Shown here piece by piece: positions 1 to 7,985 of a stretch of DNA of 47,990 bases; position 1 is the first letter of the stretch, and each line of letters begins with the position of its first letter. The stretch is taken from NCBI RefSeq assembly GCF_025965085.1, contig NZ_JAOPXP010000055.1, forward strand, positions 1 through 47,990, given 5' to 3'. The notes below the pieces were generated by a model. It had not been told where the DNA came from and searched no databases. It saw nothing but the letters and a program-made list of their open reading frames with translations. Source of the stretch: Marmoricola sp. Its GTDB lineage: Bacteria > Actinomycetota > Actinomycetes > Propionibacteriales > Nocardioidaceae. The translations under genes were made by a program, and so were the position numbers.

Positions 1-13
1 CCAGCGCATCATG

Positions 14-511
14 TCAGTGACCCACCTCGAACTCGGTGCCGTAGAGCTCGGCTGCTCCGGTCCCGACGACCGTGGTGCCGACCCCGGGGCCGCTGGTGAG
101 GATCGCCCGATGACCGTCCACGGCCGCCACCTCGACAACGTGCCGACGGAACTGGAGCGGAGCTCCCACAGAGGCGTAGACCCACACGGTGCCGTCCGCG
201 CCGTGGATCAGGGCGCCGTACGGGACGGCATGCTTGCCGGCGGGGTGGCTCGCGGGCACTACCCGCGCCAGCTCCAGACCTATGTTGTCGGCCCCGGCGG
301 GGGTCAGGGTGACGATCGAGAACTCGCTGCCCTCGACCGCTTGCACCGTCCCCGGGGTGGGGTGCGCGACTTCGGCCTGACCGCTCTGGCCGGCGGTTCC
401 AGCCCAGACAGCCAGCGCCAGCACGAAGACGACGGCGACGAGCGACAACACCCGGTGGCTGGTGGTGACGCTGCTGCTCTTGCGCGCCCCCGCCGTCGCC
501 ATGGACATCAC
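14..511 (-). CDS. Short RND-efflux-associated adaptor-like protein
   Basis: 165 residues with one N-terminal membrane anchor (about 20-40), then a small beta-rich extracytoplasmic part ending in a G-T-G-A-A-E-L-Y-G-T-E-F segment. That ending resembles the C-terminal membrane-proximal domain of HlyD/CusB-type periplasmic adaptors. It lacks the lipoyl and alpha-hairpin domains of a normal adaptor of 350-400 residues. The GTG start overlaps the RND permease stop as GTGA, and an ATG two codons in gives a TGATG overlap, so the genes are translationally coupled. Function by context: accessory partner of the RND permease at the outer face of the membrane. The family call rests on the C-terminal resemblance and the operon only. 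Confidence 0.6.
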   Translation of the reverse strand: MMSMATAGARKSSSVTTSHRVLSLVAVVFVLALAVWAGTAGQSGQAEVAHPTPGTVQAVEGSEFSIVTLTPAGADNIGLELARVVPASHPAGKHAVPYGALIHGADGTVWVYASVGAPLQFRRHVVEVAAVDGHRAILTSGPGVGTTVVGTGAAELYGTEFEVGH

Positions 512-3500
512 GCCTGGACCGGGGCAGGAAGGGCCAGGTCTTCGACGAGGTCCGATTCGCGATGCTCGCCCCAGCGCAGGTAGAGGGTCGGGAACAGCAC
601 GAGTGGCGCCAGCGTCGCGGTCACCGCACCGCCGATGACGACGACGGCCATCGGATACAGGATCTCGAGCCCAGGTCGCGCACCGGCGAACGCCACGGGC
701 AGCAGCACCGCCAGGACCACAGCGCCGGACAGCACGGTCGGCACGCCGCGCTCGGCCGCGCCGCGAATGGCGAGGTCAGCGCCGAACGGTACGTCCTGGG
801 CCGCACGCAACGCGTGGTAGTAGCCCACGAGCCCCAGGAGGTTGCGCACCGCGAGGCCGAGCACCGCGGCGAAGCCCAGCACCGCGCCGATCGTCAGCTC
901 GGCCCCTGTGAGGCCGAGGGCGAGCAGGCCCCCCGCCATCGAGAAGGCGATGACGGCCAGGGCGGCGGCGACCAGCCTCCAGCTCCGCACCGCGGCCTGG
1001 AGCAGCAGGATCATGGCCGCCAGCGAGCAGCCCCCCCAGAGGAGGAGCCGGCCGAGGTCCACGGCGTTCTTCGAGTTCCCGATCACCTCGGCGTGGTACT
1101 CGCGGGGAAAGTCGACCGTTGCCAGAGAGGCCTCGATCGCGTCTGCGGCGTCGGCGCGGTCGCCGGACACCGTCACCACGAGGTCCAGTCGACGCGAGAC
1201 CGACTCGCGGTTGATCACCGAGAACGACGTGCCCTGGCGGACGTCGGCGACCTGGTCGAGTCGAACCGTCCCACCGTCGGGGGTGTCGATCGGCAGCTCA
1301 CCGATCCGGGCAGGATCCTCGAAGTACCCGCGGGCACCGTTGACGACGACGTCGAAGACCTTCTGCTCCTCGAAGAGGCTGCCGGCCTTGAGCCCGGCGG
1401 CCAGTGTGGTCGCTGCCCGACGGATGTCGCCCGGCTTCAGGCCGTGGCGTTTCGCCGCCGCGAGGTCGACCTCGACCTCGAGGTTCGGCCCGACCGGAGG
1501 GAGCTCCACCTTGACCTTCGTGACGCCGTTGACGCCGGACAGCGTGCGCTCGATCGCCTTGGCCTGCTCTGCGAGCACGGGGAGCTCTTCGCCGTACACC
1601 CGCACCACCACTTCGTCGTCGCGTGCCTCGACCCGACCGCGGTCGGTGTCCGAGATCAGGGCTCCGCCGGCCTCGAGTCGGTCGGAGAAGTAGGAACGCA
1701 CCTCGGCCGAGGCGCGGTCGTACCCCTCGGTCACCGCCCGAACATCTGCGACTGTCTCGGCGTAGTCCGCCTCGGCGTCGATCCCGACCCACAGCTCGCC
1801 CTGACCGATGCCGTTGACCCGGTCGGACAGGACGGCGCGACCCACGTGCCCGCCGACGTTGCGCACCCCGGGGACGGCCCGCAGCTCGGCACCGAGCTCC
1901 GCGGCGATGGTCGTCATGCCGGTCCGCGAGATCCCCGGGTTCCCGCGCCAGCTGACCACCAGATCCGATTCCTTGAACCGGGGAAGCAGCCCCGGTTCCT
2001 GCGACGCACGCAGGAAGGGAACGACGAGCGCACCCGCCACGACCGCGAGGGCGAGAACGACAAGGACGGGCCGAACTGCATGGACGGCACGGCGGGAGAG
2101 GTCGGCGACGGCGGCTTCGAGCCACAGCGAACCTCGTGGCCCGGTCACCGGACCCCCGCGGAGCAGCACCGAGGACAGCGCCGGCGTGACGGTGAGGGCG
2201 ACGATCATCGAGGTCACCGTGGCGAGGGCGAAGGCCACCAGGGCCGGCCGGTAGAACGCCTCGGACAGAGGGTCGAGCACCAGCAACGGGACCAGGGCCA
2301 CGAGCACGATTGCCGTCGCGAACCCCATGGCCCGTCGCATCTCGAGGCTGGCGTCGCGAATGACCGACACGGGGGTCACCTCGGCTTTCGGACGCCCGCG
2401 GAGTCGGCGCACGACGTGCTGCACGTCGACCACCGAGTCCTGGACGAGCACGGTGGTGGCCAGCGCCAGTCCGGCCAGGACCATGCTGTCCAGGGCCATG
2501 CCGAGGACCTCCAGGAGCACGGCGGTGCCGGAGAGGGACACCACGGTCGAGACGAGGACGATCAGTGTCGCCCGGAGATGCAGCAGGAACAGCAAGGTGA
2601 GCAGCAGCGCCAGGAGGAGTCCTGCACCGAGGGTGATCACGTAGTTGTCCCGTGCCTGGTCCACGAAGGTGGCCGGCCTGAACAGGTTCGTGTCCACCGA
2701 CACCCCGTCGAGTCCCGGTCGCAGCGTCTCCAGCGCCGCTTCGATGCCCTTCGTGACCTCCACGGTGTTCGCGCCGGGGAACTTCTCCACCACCATCACC
2801 AGACCCGGACCGTCGTTGACGACGGCGTCACCGATGAGCGGCTGGTGGTCCTCGGTGACCCGGGCGACGTCACCCAGGGTCAGCCCGTTCGCCCCCGGCG
2901 AGCCGGGCGGTCGTTCGAGGGCGACCTGGCGCAGGTCCTTGGGGGAGACGATCGGGGAGACGTGCCGGATCTCCAGTCGCGTGCTCGGGCTGTCGACGAA
3001 CCCTCCCGTCCCTGGTGCGGACGCGTTGAGGAAGGTGAGCGGGGAGACCCACAACGCGTTGCCTGTCGTGTTGATGACCTGCTGCAGGGTGACCCCATGG
3101 CGCGCGAGGCGCCTGGGTTGCACCTGCACCTGCAGCTGCCGTTCGCGCTGTCCGAAGATCGACACGTTGGCCACGCCCGGGACTCCGAGCAGCTGGGGGC
3201 GGATCGTCCAACGGGCGAGCACTGACATCTGGATGGGTGACACCCGCTGGGAGCGGAAACCGACCACCAGCACCCGGCTGGAGGATGACCGCGGCTGGAC
3301 GATGACGGGGGGCTCGGTGAGGTGAGCCAGGAGGCGCTGCTGGGTGAGCCGCTCCTGCACCACCTGGCGAGCCTCGAGCGGGTCCGTGCCCCGCTCGAAG
3401 ATCAGCGTGATCGACGACAGCCCGTTCACGGACTCCGAGCGGATGCCGTCGAGGAACGCCACCCCGTTGAGCAGCAGGTTCTCCATGGGAGCGGTGATCA

Positions 3501-3696
3501 GCTGCTCGACCTCCTCCGCGGAGAGGCCCAGCGCCTCCGTCTGCACCTCGACGTAGGGCGGCGAGAACTCCGGGAGCACCTCGGTCTGGGCCTCGCGGGC
3601 CTGCAGCGTGCCGAGCACGACCAGCACTCCGGCGACCGTGAGCACGAGAACGCGGGCTGCCATCGCGCGCGAGATCAACCAGGAGGTCACCGTCAT
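508..3696 (-). CDS. Heavy-metal-type (CusA/CzcA-like) RND efflux permease
   Basis: 1062 residues, the usual RND length. TM1 is near residues 10-30 and is followed by the porter-domain segment with E-V-L-P-E-F and a Q-L-I-T-A-P-M-E stretch typical of HME-RND pumps. Further TM blocks lie at about 350-480, 530-570 and in the C-terminal 180 residues. Family role: substrate/proton antiport by a trimer. In TM4, where the family has V-D-[DA]-A...E-N, this protein has V-Q-D-S...Q-H (Q419, Q426, H427); I checked these against the DNA (codons CAG, CAG, CAC). It overlaps the short adaptor gene downstream. No TolC-like partner is present, as expected without an outer membrane. Substrate unknown. Confidence 0.88.
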   Translation of the reverse strand: MTVTSWLISRAMAARVLVLTVAGVLVVLGTLQAREAQTEVLPEFSPPYVEVQTEALGLSAEEVEQLITAPMENLLLNGVAFLDGIRSESVNGLSSITLIFERGTDPLEARQVVQERLTQQRLLAHLTEPPVIVQPRSSSSRVLVVGFRSQRVSPIQMSVLARWTIRPQLLGVPGVANVSIFGQRERQLQVQVQPRRLARHGVTLQQVINTTGNALWVSPLTFLNASAPGTGGFVDSPSTRLEIRHVSPIVSPKDLRQVALERPPGSPGANGLTLGDVARVTEDHQPLIGDAVVNDGPGLVMVVEKFPGANTVEVTKGIEAALETLRPGLDGVSVDTNLFRPATFVDQARDNYVITLGAGLLLALLLTLLFLLHLRATLIVLVSTVVSLSGTAVLLEVLGMALDSMVLAGLALATTVLVQDSVVDVQHVVRRLRGRPKAEVTPVSVIRDASLEMRRAMGFATAIVLVALVPLLVLDPLSEAFYRPALVAFALATVTSMIVALTVTPALSSVLLRGGPVTGPRGSLWLEAAVADLSRRAVHAVRPVLVVLALAVVAGALVVPFLRASQEPGLLPRFKESDLVVSWRGNPGISRTGMTTIAAELGAELRAVPGVRNVGGHVGRAVLSDRVNGIGQGELWVGIDAEADYAETVADVRAVTEGYDRASAEVRSYFSDRLEAGGALISDTDRGRVEARDDEVVVRVYGEELPVLAEQAKAIERTLSGVNGVTKVKVELPPVGPNLEVEVDLAAAKRHGLKPGDIRRAATTLAAGLKAGSLFEEQKVFDVVVNGARGYFEDPARIGELPIDTPDGGTVRLDQVADVRQGTSFSVINRESVSRRLDLVVTVSGDRADAADAIEASLATVDFPREYHAEVIGNSKNAVDLGRLLLWGGCSLAAMILLLQAAVRSWRLVAAALAVIAFSMAGGLLALGLTGAELTIGAVLGFAAVLGLAVRNLLGLVGYYHALRAAQDVPFGADLAIRGAAERGVPTVLSGAVVLAVLLPVAFAGARPGLEILYPMAVVVIGGAVTATLAPLVLFPTLYLRWGEHRESDLVEDLALPAPVQA

Positions 3697-4159
3697 GACC
3701 GGCCTGCCCAGTCGACGCCGGGCCGGCCCATGGTCTCCGGACGCCTCACCACGGGGTAGCAGGCACAGGGCGGCCCCGGCGACGTCACAATCGCAAGGAT
3801 CCCGATGCGGCGCATGTGCGGCCTCCCCGAGCGCGTGCCCAATGGTTTGCTGACCATACGAGCGGTTCCCGCACCCGGAAATAGGCTCATGAGTCCGGTC
3901 CAGACCGCGGTGCGTGGTTGGTTCCCGAACTCACCGCTTGGCGCGGGACGTCACAACGGTCCGCAATGCGAGGTCAAGCGGCAGCTCCGCTGGGAACGGG
4001 ACGCCGACATCAGACGATCGCCGTGGGCGTGGGCGTGGGCGTGGGGGTGGGCGCGCTCCCGGACCGTGCGGACCGTGCGGTCCGTGCGGTCGTTGCGCGC
4101 ACCCGAAGTACTCCACCTGATCCGTGCCGGTCGCCTTCACGGATTGGCTGGCCAGGTGA
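3697..4159. other. Intergenic stretch with two tandem-repeat tracts
   Basis: No convincing gene in these 463 bases between the AI-2E-type gene and the RND operon, both on the minus strand. It must hold the RND promoter, but no clear -10/-35 pair stands out. The main structure is a hexamer array followed directly by a nonamer array (see the repeat entry). Confidence 0.6.
4023..4097. repeat. Adjacent GTGGGC hexamer and GACCGTGCG nonamer arrays
   Basis: Positions 4023-4052 hold five GTGGGC units (the fourth reads GTGGGG). Positions 4062-4097 hold four 9-base units: GACCGTGCG twice, then GTCCGTGCG and GTCGTTGCG. Both unit sizes are multiples of three, so length changes would keep frame in the minus-strand open frame here, but no known protein is recognisable in it. 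Non-coding slippage repeat is the simplest reading. Confidence 0.85.
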
Positions 4160-5317
4160 TCATCCGGCCGCGTCGGACCGCCCGGTTGCGACCGCGTCGG
4201 ACGCGGAGTCTGCTGGTGTTCGGTCCTCTCCGACCGTGGGCCGGCCCTTGGGTCGCCCGCGGCGGTGGTCCCAGAGGTCGCGGGCGATGACCTGGATCAT
4301 GCTGGCCACCGGGATGGCCAGGAAAGCGCCGAGAATGCCGGCAAGCTCGGCGGCCACCAGCACGGCGATCAGCACCGTGAGTGGGTTGAGCTTCACGGTG
4401 CGGGACAGGATCACCGGCTGGAGCAGGTGGTTCTCCACCTGCTGGTAGACGACGAAGAAGATCGCAACCGTGATCAGCGCCGGCAGTGAGTGGATCGCCG
4501 CGGCGATCAGGGCCACCGTGGCGCCGAGCGTCGCGCCCACGAGGGGGATCAGGTCGGCGACCGCCACGAACAACGCGATGAGTCCCGCGAAGGGCACTCC
4601 GGTGGCCAGCAGCACCAGGAAGGTGAGCGCCCCGGCGATCACCGAGATCAACAAGTTGCCCGAGAGGTAGCCCGTGACGGACCTGGCGCAGTCGGCGCCC
4701 ACAGCCCGCACGCGTGCCCGGGTCGTGGTGTCGTCCAGGAGGTTGAGGCTTCCCTGGACCACCTTCGGGCCCTCCAGCACCATCAGGTAGGCCAGCACGA
4801 AGATCGTGACCGCCCCCGCGACACCGGAGACCACACTTCGCAGCACGCCCGTCAACGGTGTCGTCAGGCCCTTGGCGAAGCTGCTGACCTGGCTCTGGTG
4901 CTGTTGCAGATAGGTCAGGACGTGCGTGCGCTGGAGAAAGTGACCCACGGGGCCCCTGCCGGCGCGCGCGTCGGCGAGGATGTGCGGCAACTGCCCGGCG
5001 AACGCCGTCGCCTGCTGTGCCAGCGGCACCGTGAACTCGGCGATCAGCGCGACGATCACCAGCACCACGAGGACGAACACGAGCAGGGTGGCGAGCGCTC
5101 GCCGGCCTCTCGTGACGCGACGTTCCACCCACCCCACCACGGGATACAGCGCCACTGCGAAGAACACCGCCACGACGATCCAGACGGCGACTCGGCTGAC
5201 CTGACGCAGTACCAGCAGCGCCAGCACCGTGCCCAGGACCATGGCGATGGTCGCGGCAATGGTGCGGACCGGCACCGGCTGCCGAGTGCTCACGTCGTTC
5301 TGCATGGCTGGAGACAT
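4160..5317 (-). CDS. AI-2E family transporter (TerC/YdiK/PerM-type membrane protein)
   Basis: 385 residues from the chosen ATG; the open frame extends 40 codons further but that part is Arg/Pro-rich. Layout is typical of AI-2E/PerM proteins: two N-terminal TM segments, a third at about 80-105, a less hydrophobic central region, then a bundle of five C-terminal TM segments containing the G-Y-L-S-G-N-L and D-L-I-P-L-V-G-A motifs. Family members export small molecules or act as Na+/H+ antiporters; autoinducer export is shown for few. The tail is hydrophilic (Arg/Asp/Ala). A second ATG four codons downstream is possible. Neither has a strong ribosome binding site, so the start is uncertain. Confidence 0.88.
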   Translation of the reverse strand: MSPAMQNDVSTRQPVPVRTIAATIAMVLGTVLALLVLRQVSRVAVWIVVAVFFAVALYPVVGWVERRVTRGRRALATLLVFVLVVLVIVALIAEFTVPLAQQATAFAGQLPHILADARAGRGPVGHFLQRTHVLTYLQQHQSQVSSFAKGLTTPLTGVLRSVVSGVAGAVTIFVLAYLMVLEGPKVVQGSLNLLDDTTTRARVRAVGADCARSVTGYLSGNLLISVIAGALTFLVLLATGVPFAGLIALFVAVADLIPLVGATLGATVALIAAAIHSLPALITVAIFFVVYQQVENHLLQPVILSRTVKLNPLTVLIAVLVAAELAGILGAFLAIPVASMIQVIARDLWDHRRGRPKGRPTVGEDRTPADSASDAVATGRSDAAG

Positions 5318-5598
5318 GCCTGCACGTACCCGAACCGACGGTCGTAAAAGCGCGTGCGGACGACGCGGGCGGGGTGATGCCTTCTCCGCGAGGCCCGCCG
5401 GCGACCTTGCCGGGCTCCGCTCGTCCGAGTGGTTCACCCCAGGACGTGGGCCGGCGGATGCCGGACGGCCCCGACGACGCGTTGGCCTCCGTCTTCGGCG
5501 CAGGTCTGCTGCAGGACCTGGTCGAGGCGCGATGGGAGGAGCGTCCGGTTGCCGAGCGCGGAATCAGGCCGACCGCCCGTCACCCGTGTCCGCCGTAC

Positions 5599-5614
5599 TA
5601 ACGTGTCACCCGTG
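5599..5614 (+). promoter_or_regulatory. Putative leaderless promoter of the TetR gene
   Basis: TAACGT (5599-5604) fits a TANNNT -10 box. Its end lies seven bases before the GTG at 5612, so the predicted transcription start falls on or next to the start codon. No Shine-Dalgarno sequence precedes this GTG. Confidence 0.4.
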
Positions 5615-6232
5615 AGCAGCGCTGGCGCCGAGGGTGCCCCCGGCCCCAGCGCCTCGGCACCCGATTTTCGCCGGCGGCTGCTCGACGGGATGGCCGCGGC
5701 GCTGCGGGAACGCGGTTACCGCGAGACCACCATCGCCGATGTGGTCCGCCAGGCGCGGACGTCGCGGCGCACGTTCTACGAGCACTTCTCCGGGAAGCAG
5801 GACTGCTTCGTCGCGCTGCTTCGGGAGACCAACGCGGACACCATCGAACGCATCAGGAGCGCAGTCGAGCCATCGGCTCCGTGGCCGACGCAGGTGCGTC
5901 AGGCGATCGAGAGCTGGATCGCAACCGTCGTGCTCGACCCGACCATCACGCTCAGCTGGATCCGTGACGTTCCCGCGCTCGGCGACGAGGCCCGACAGCT
6001 CCAGCGCGACACGATGGAGGACTTCGTCGTGCTGCTCCAGACGCTCACCGACACGCATGACCTGTCGAGCGTCGGGGTCCGGCCGCCGTCGCACGGGCTG
6101 GCGATCATCCTTCTCGGCGGGCTGCGCGAGCTCATTGCGACCACCGTCGAGGACGACGGGGACCCGGCGGCCATCGTCGAGCTCGCCGTCGAGACTGCGA
6201 CGGTCGTGCTCGGCCCCCGCGGCGCCGCGTAG
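5612..6232 (+). CDS. TetR/AcrR family transcriptional regulator
   Basis: 206 residues. The N-terminal helix-turn-helix runs at about 20-65, with the family signature R-G-Y-R-E-T-T-I-A-D-V-V followed by T-S-R-R-T-F-Y-E-H-F, then a K-Q-D-C-F-V-A-L-L linker and an alpha-helical ligand-binding domain. The frame is open 61 codons further upstream but that part looks non-coding. GTG 5612 was chosen because a -10-like TAACGT places transcription start at this codon; GTG 5603 is the alternative. It is convergent with the ferredoxin gene (17 bases between stops). A plausible regulator of the P450 and monooxygenase operons, but no GGTAC-N6-GTACC site precedes it, so that link is inference. Confidence 0.9.
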   Translation: MSSAGAEGAPGPSASAPDFRRRLLDGMAAALRERGYRETTIADVVRQARTSRRTFYEHFSGKQDCFVALLRETNADTIERIRSAVEPSAPWPTQVRQAIESWIATVVLDPTITLSWIRDVPALGDEARQLQRDTMEDFVVLLQTLTDTHDLSSVGVRPPSHGLAIILLGGLRELIATTVEDDGDPAAIVELAVETATVVLGPRGAA

Positions 6233-6249
6233 CGGGCGGCGACGGCCGA

Positions 6250-6453
6250 TCAGCCCTCGAGGAGGCGAAGCGCACCGGTCGGACAGCTGGCCACGGCGTC
6301 CTCGACGTCCTCGTGGAGCTGGCCGGCGGGCGCCGACCGGTCCGGCTCCCGCACGACCATGGTGTGGTGGTCATTGACCTCGAAGACCGACGGCGCGATG
6401 GACTCGCACACGCCGAGGGCGGCGCACCGTGTGCGGTCGACCTCGATCCTCAT
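6250..6453 (-). CDS. Ferredoxin, [3Fe-4S]/[4Fe-4S] type, P450 partner
   Basis: 67 residues, the usual length for P450-associated actinobacterial ferredoxins. Cys10, Cys16 and Cys57 form a C-x5-C...C-P pattern. Ala11 replaces the second Cys of a C-x2-C-x2-C motif, which favours a [3Fe-4S] cluster. The ATG overlaps the P450 stop as ATGA, so the two are made together. Role: single-electron transfer from a ferredoxin reductase to the P450. No dedicated reductase gene lies beside it; the reductase domains of the desaturase fusion 5 kb away are a conceivable but unproven donor. Confidence 0.92.
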   Translation of the reverse strand: MRIEVDRTRCAALGVCESIAPSVFEVNDHHTMVVREPDRSAPAGQLHEDVEDAVASCPTGALRLLEG

Positions 6454-7793
6454 GCCGAGACCACGGCGGGGGCGGTGGACGCGGGCGAGTCCCCGGTGGC
6501 GCGCCGCCGGACCACGGCGAGACCCTTTCGGCCCGGCGCGATCGCGATGCCCCGGGAGTGCCAGCTCTCGTCGGGTTGGTCGGTCGGGAGCAGCGTGAAG
6601 TCGCGGAGCAGGGTCCGCAGGACGACGTCGAGCTCCATGGTCGCGAACGCGGCGCCGATGCAGCGTCGTACGCCGCCACCGAACGGTATCCAGCCGTAGG
6701 TGTCCGGACGGGCGCCCACGAACCGGTCCGGGTCGAAGGTCGCGGCGTTCTCGAACAGTTCTTCGTCGGCGTGCATGAGCGCGATGCTGACCAGCACGGT
6801 CTGTCCGCGTGGCAGGCTCCACCGCCCCAGCGTCAGTGACTCGGCGCGCACCTGCCGCGCCGTGAGGTCGATGACGGGTCGGACGCGCTGCACCTCGATC
6901 AGCGCGGCCTGCCGGAGCTCCGAGCCGCCGGCGTCGACCTCCTCGACCAGGCGGCGCAGCACGTCGGGGTGGCGGCGCAGACGTTCCACGGTCCAGGCCA
7001 GCGTCGTGGCCGTGGTCTCGTGGCCGGCGCTGAGCATGGTCAGGAGCTGGTCGGCGACGTCGCTGCGGCTCATGGCCGTCCCGTCGTCGTACGTCGCCTG
7101 CAGCATCATCGACAACACGTCCTGCCGCCCGTCGAGATCAGGGTCGCGGAGGGCCTGGTCGATGAGGCGGTCGACGATCGCGTCGTACCGGGCACGCTGG
7201 GCCTCGAAACGCTTCCACGGGGCATATCGCCCGGGAAGGTTGCGCGGGACGGGCACCACCGCGAGCCTGCTGCCGAGCGTCACCATCCCGGGCAACAGGC
7301 GACGCAGCTCGTCGAGCTCGGCGCCGTCGGCTCCGAAGACCGTGCGCAGGATCGCGTTGAGGGTGATCCGCATCATCGAGTCCATCGTCGGGAACTCGCG
7401 CACCTCGGGCCAGGTGGCCATCTCCAGCACCGCCTCCCGCTCGATGAGCTCCTCGTAGACCTTCAACCGGCGGCCGTGGAAGGGCGGGGTCAGCAGCTTG
7501 CGCTGCCGGCGGTGCTCCTGTCCCTCCAGGGCGAACATCGACCCGGGGCCGAGCACCGACCCGAGGTTGGCGTCGATCGTGTCGGCCAGCTCGGGGCTCG
7601 TCTGGAAGAGCTGCTTGACCTCGCGAGGGTCGCTGAGCACCAGCGTCCTGCCGAACACCGGCATCTGCACCATGAAGGCGGACCCGTAGCGCCCACGCAG
7701 CCGCCGCATCGTGCGGTTCCGGTCGAGGAGGAGCTGCGCCGACTGCAGCAGGCGCGGGGTGGTCGGGCCCTCGGGCAAGGTCACGGTGCTCAC
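6450..7793 (-). CDS. Cytochrome P450
   Basis: 447 residues from GTG 7793. I-helix motif A-G-H-E-T-T at about 256-261, K-helix E-x-x-R (E-V-Q-R) near 300, and the haem-binding loop F-G-G-G-V-R-R-C-I-G with Cys378 as axial ligand. Soluble bacterial class I P450, expected to hydroxylate a hydrophobic substrate using NAD(P)H through reductase and ferredoxin. The frame continues 38 codons upstream, but that part covers the operator palindromes; a GAGAGG box about eight bases before GTG 7793 supports that start. First gene of a two-gene operon with the ferredoxin. Substrate unknown. The neighbouring monooxygenase, hydrolase and dehydrogenase suggest a catabolic or lipid-modifying route. Confidence 0.93.
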   Translation of the reverse strand: MSTVTLPEGPTTPRLLQSAQLLLDRNRTMRRLRGRYGSAFMVQMPVFGRTLVLSDPREVKQLFQTSPELADTIDANLGSVLGPGSMFALEGQEHRRQRKLLTPPFHGRRLKVYEELIEREAVLEMATWPEVREFPTMDSMMRITLNAILRTVFGADGAELDELRRLLPGMVTLGSRLAVVPVPRNLPGRYAPWKRFEAQRARYDAIVDRLIDQALRDPDLDGRQDVLSMMLQATYDDGTAMSRSDVADQLLTMLSAGHETTATTLAWTVERLRRHPDVLRRLVEEVDAGGSELRQAALIEVQRVRPVIDLTARQVRAESLTLGRWSLPRGQTVLVSIALMHADEELFENAATFDPDRFVGARPDTYGWIPFGGGVRRCIGAAFATMELDVVLRTLLRDFTLLPTDQPDESWHSRGIAIAPGRKGLAVVRRRATGDSPASTAPAVVSA

Positions 7794-7808
7794 GGTCTGC
7801 CTCTCGTT

Positions 7809-7850
7809 CGGTACATCTACGTACCGAGGGGACGGTACGCATGCGTACCG
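7809..7850. promoter_or_regulatory. Two CGGTAC-N6-GTACCG operators upstream of the P450 gene
   Basis: Site 1 is CGGTAC/GTACCG at 7809-7826; site 2 is the same at 7833-7850, and with its flanking bases forms a perfect 20-base palindrome (7832-7851). Arms and spacer length are identical; centres are 24 bases apart, a little over two helical turns. Site 1 begins 15 bases upstream of the P450 start. Dimeric helix-turn-helix repressor sites are the likely reading. Confidence 0.7.
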
Positions 7851-7901
7851 TGACGGCGCAAGGGGTCGGGTCGAACGTCGGCACACCCGGGCATGATGGT
7901 T

Positions 7902-7950
7902 CGTCACGATGTGACGCGCGTCTCACTGGCGTCGGGACCGTCGAGGTCCC
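7902..7950. promoter_or_regulatory. Two further inverted repeats in the divergent promoter
   Basis: CGTCAC-N3-GTGACG at 7902-7916 and GGGACC-N5-GGTCCC at 7934-7950, each with perfect six-base arms. They lie between the GGTAC-type operators and may bind other regulators or be chance palindromes in GC-rich DNA. Confidence 0.4.
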
Positions 7951-7954
7951 ATGC

Positions 7955-7972
7955 TGGTACCCCGTCGTACCA
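7955..7972. promoter_or_regulatory. Third GGTAC-N6-GTACC operator, before the monooxygenase gene
   Basis: TGGTAC-N6-GTACCA has the same core and spacing as the two P450-side sites. It ends 13 bases before the ATG at 7986 and directly precedes the ribosome binding site, so a bound protein would block transcription of the monooxygenase operon. Confidence 0.65.
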
Positions 7973-7985
7973 CCAGGGAGAGCCG

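Noticed and set aside
562-3225. Very long plus-strand open frame opposite the RND permease
   Set aside because: Charged low-complexity product (runs of R, H, D, G, Q) with no fold; it mirrors the high-GC codon pattern of the true gene on the other strand.
3693-3890. 65-codon minus-strand frame running into the RND start
   Set aside because: No ribosome site, no recognisable motif, and it overlaps the RND start codon in another frame; probably chance.
4023-4097. Repeat arrays considered as a CRISPR
   Set aside because: Units are only 6 and 9 bases with no spacers.
5429-5611. Upstream extension of the TetR gene
   Set aside because: Trp/Arg/Pro-rich composition unlike a TetR N-terminus, and a -10-like box lies directly before the internal GTG.
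7794-7985. N-terminal extensions of the P450 and monooxygenase into each other
   Set aside because: Both would translate the operator palindromes; internal GTG and ATG starts have proper ribosome boxes.
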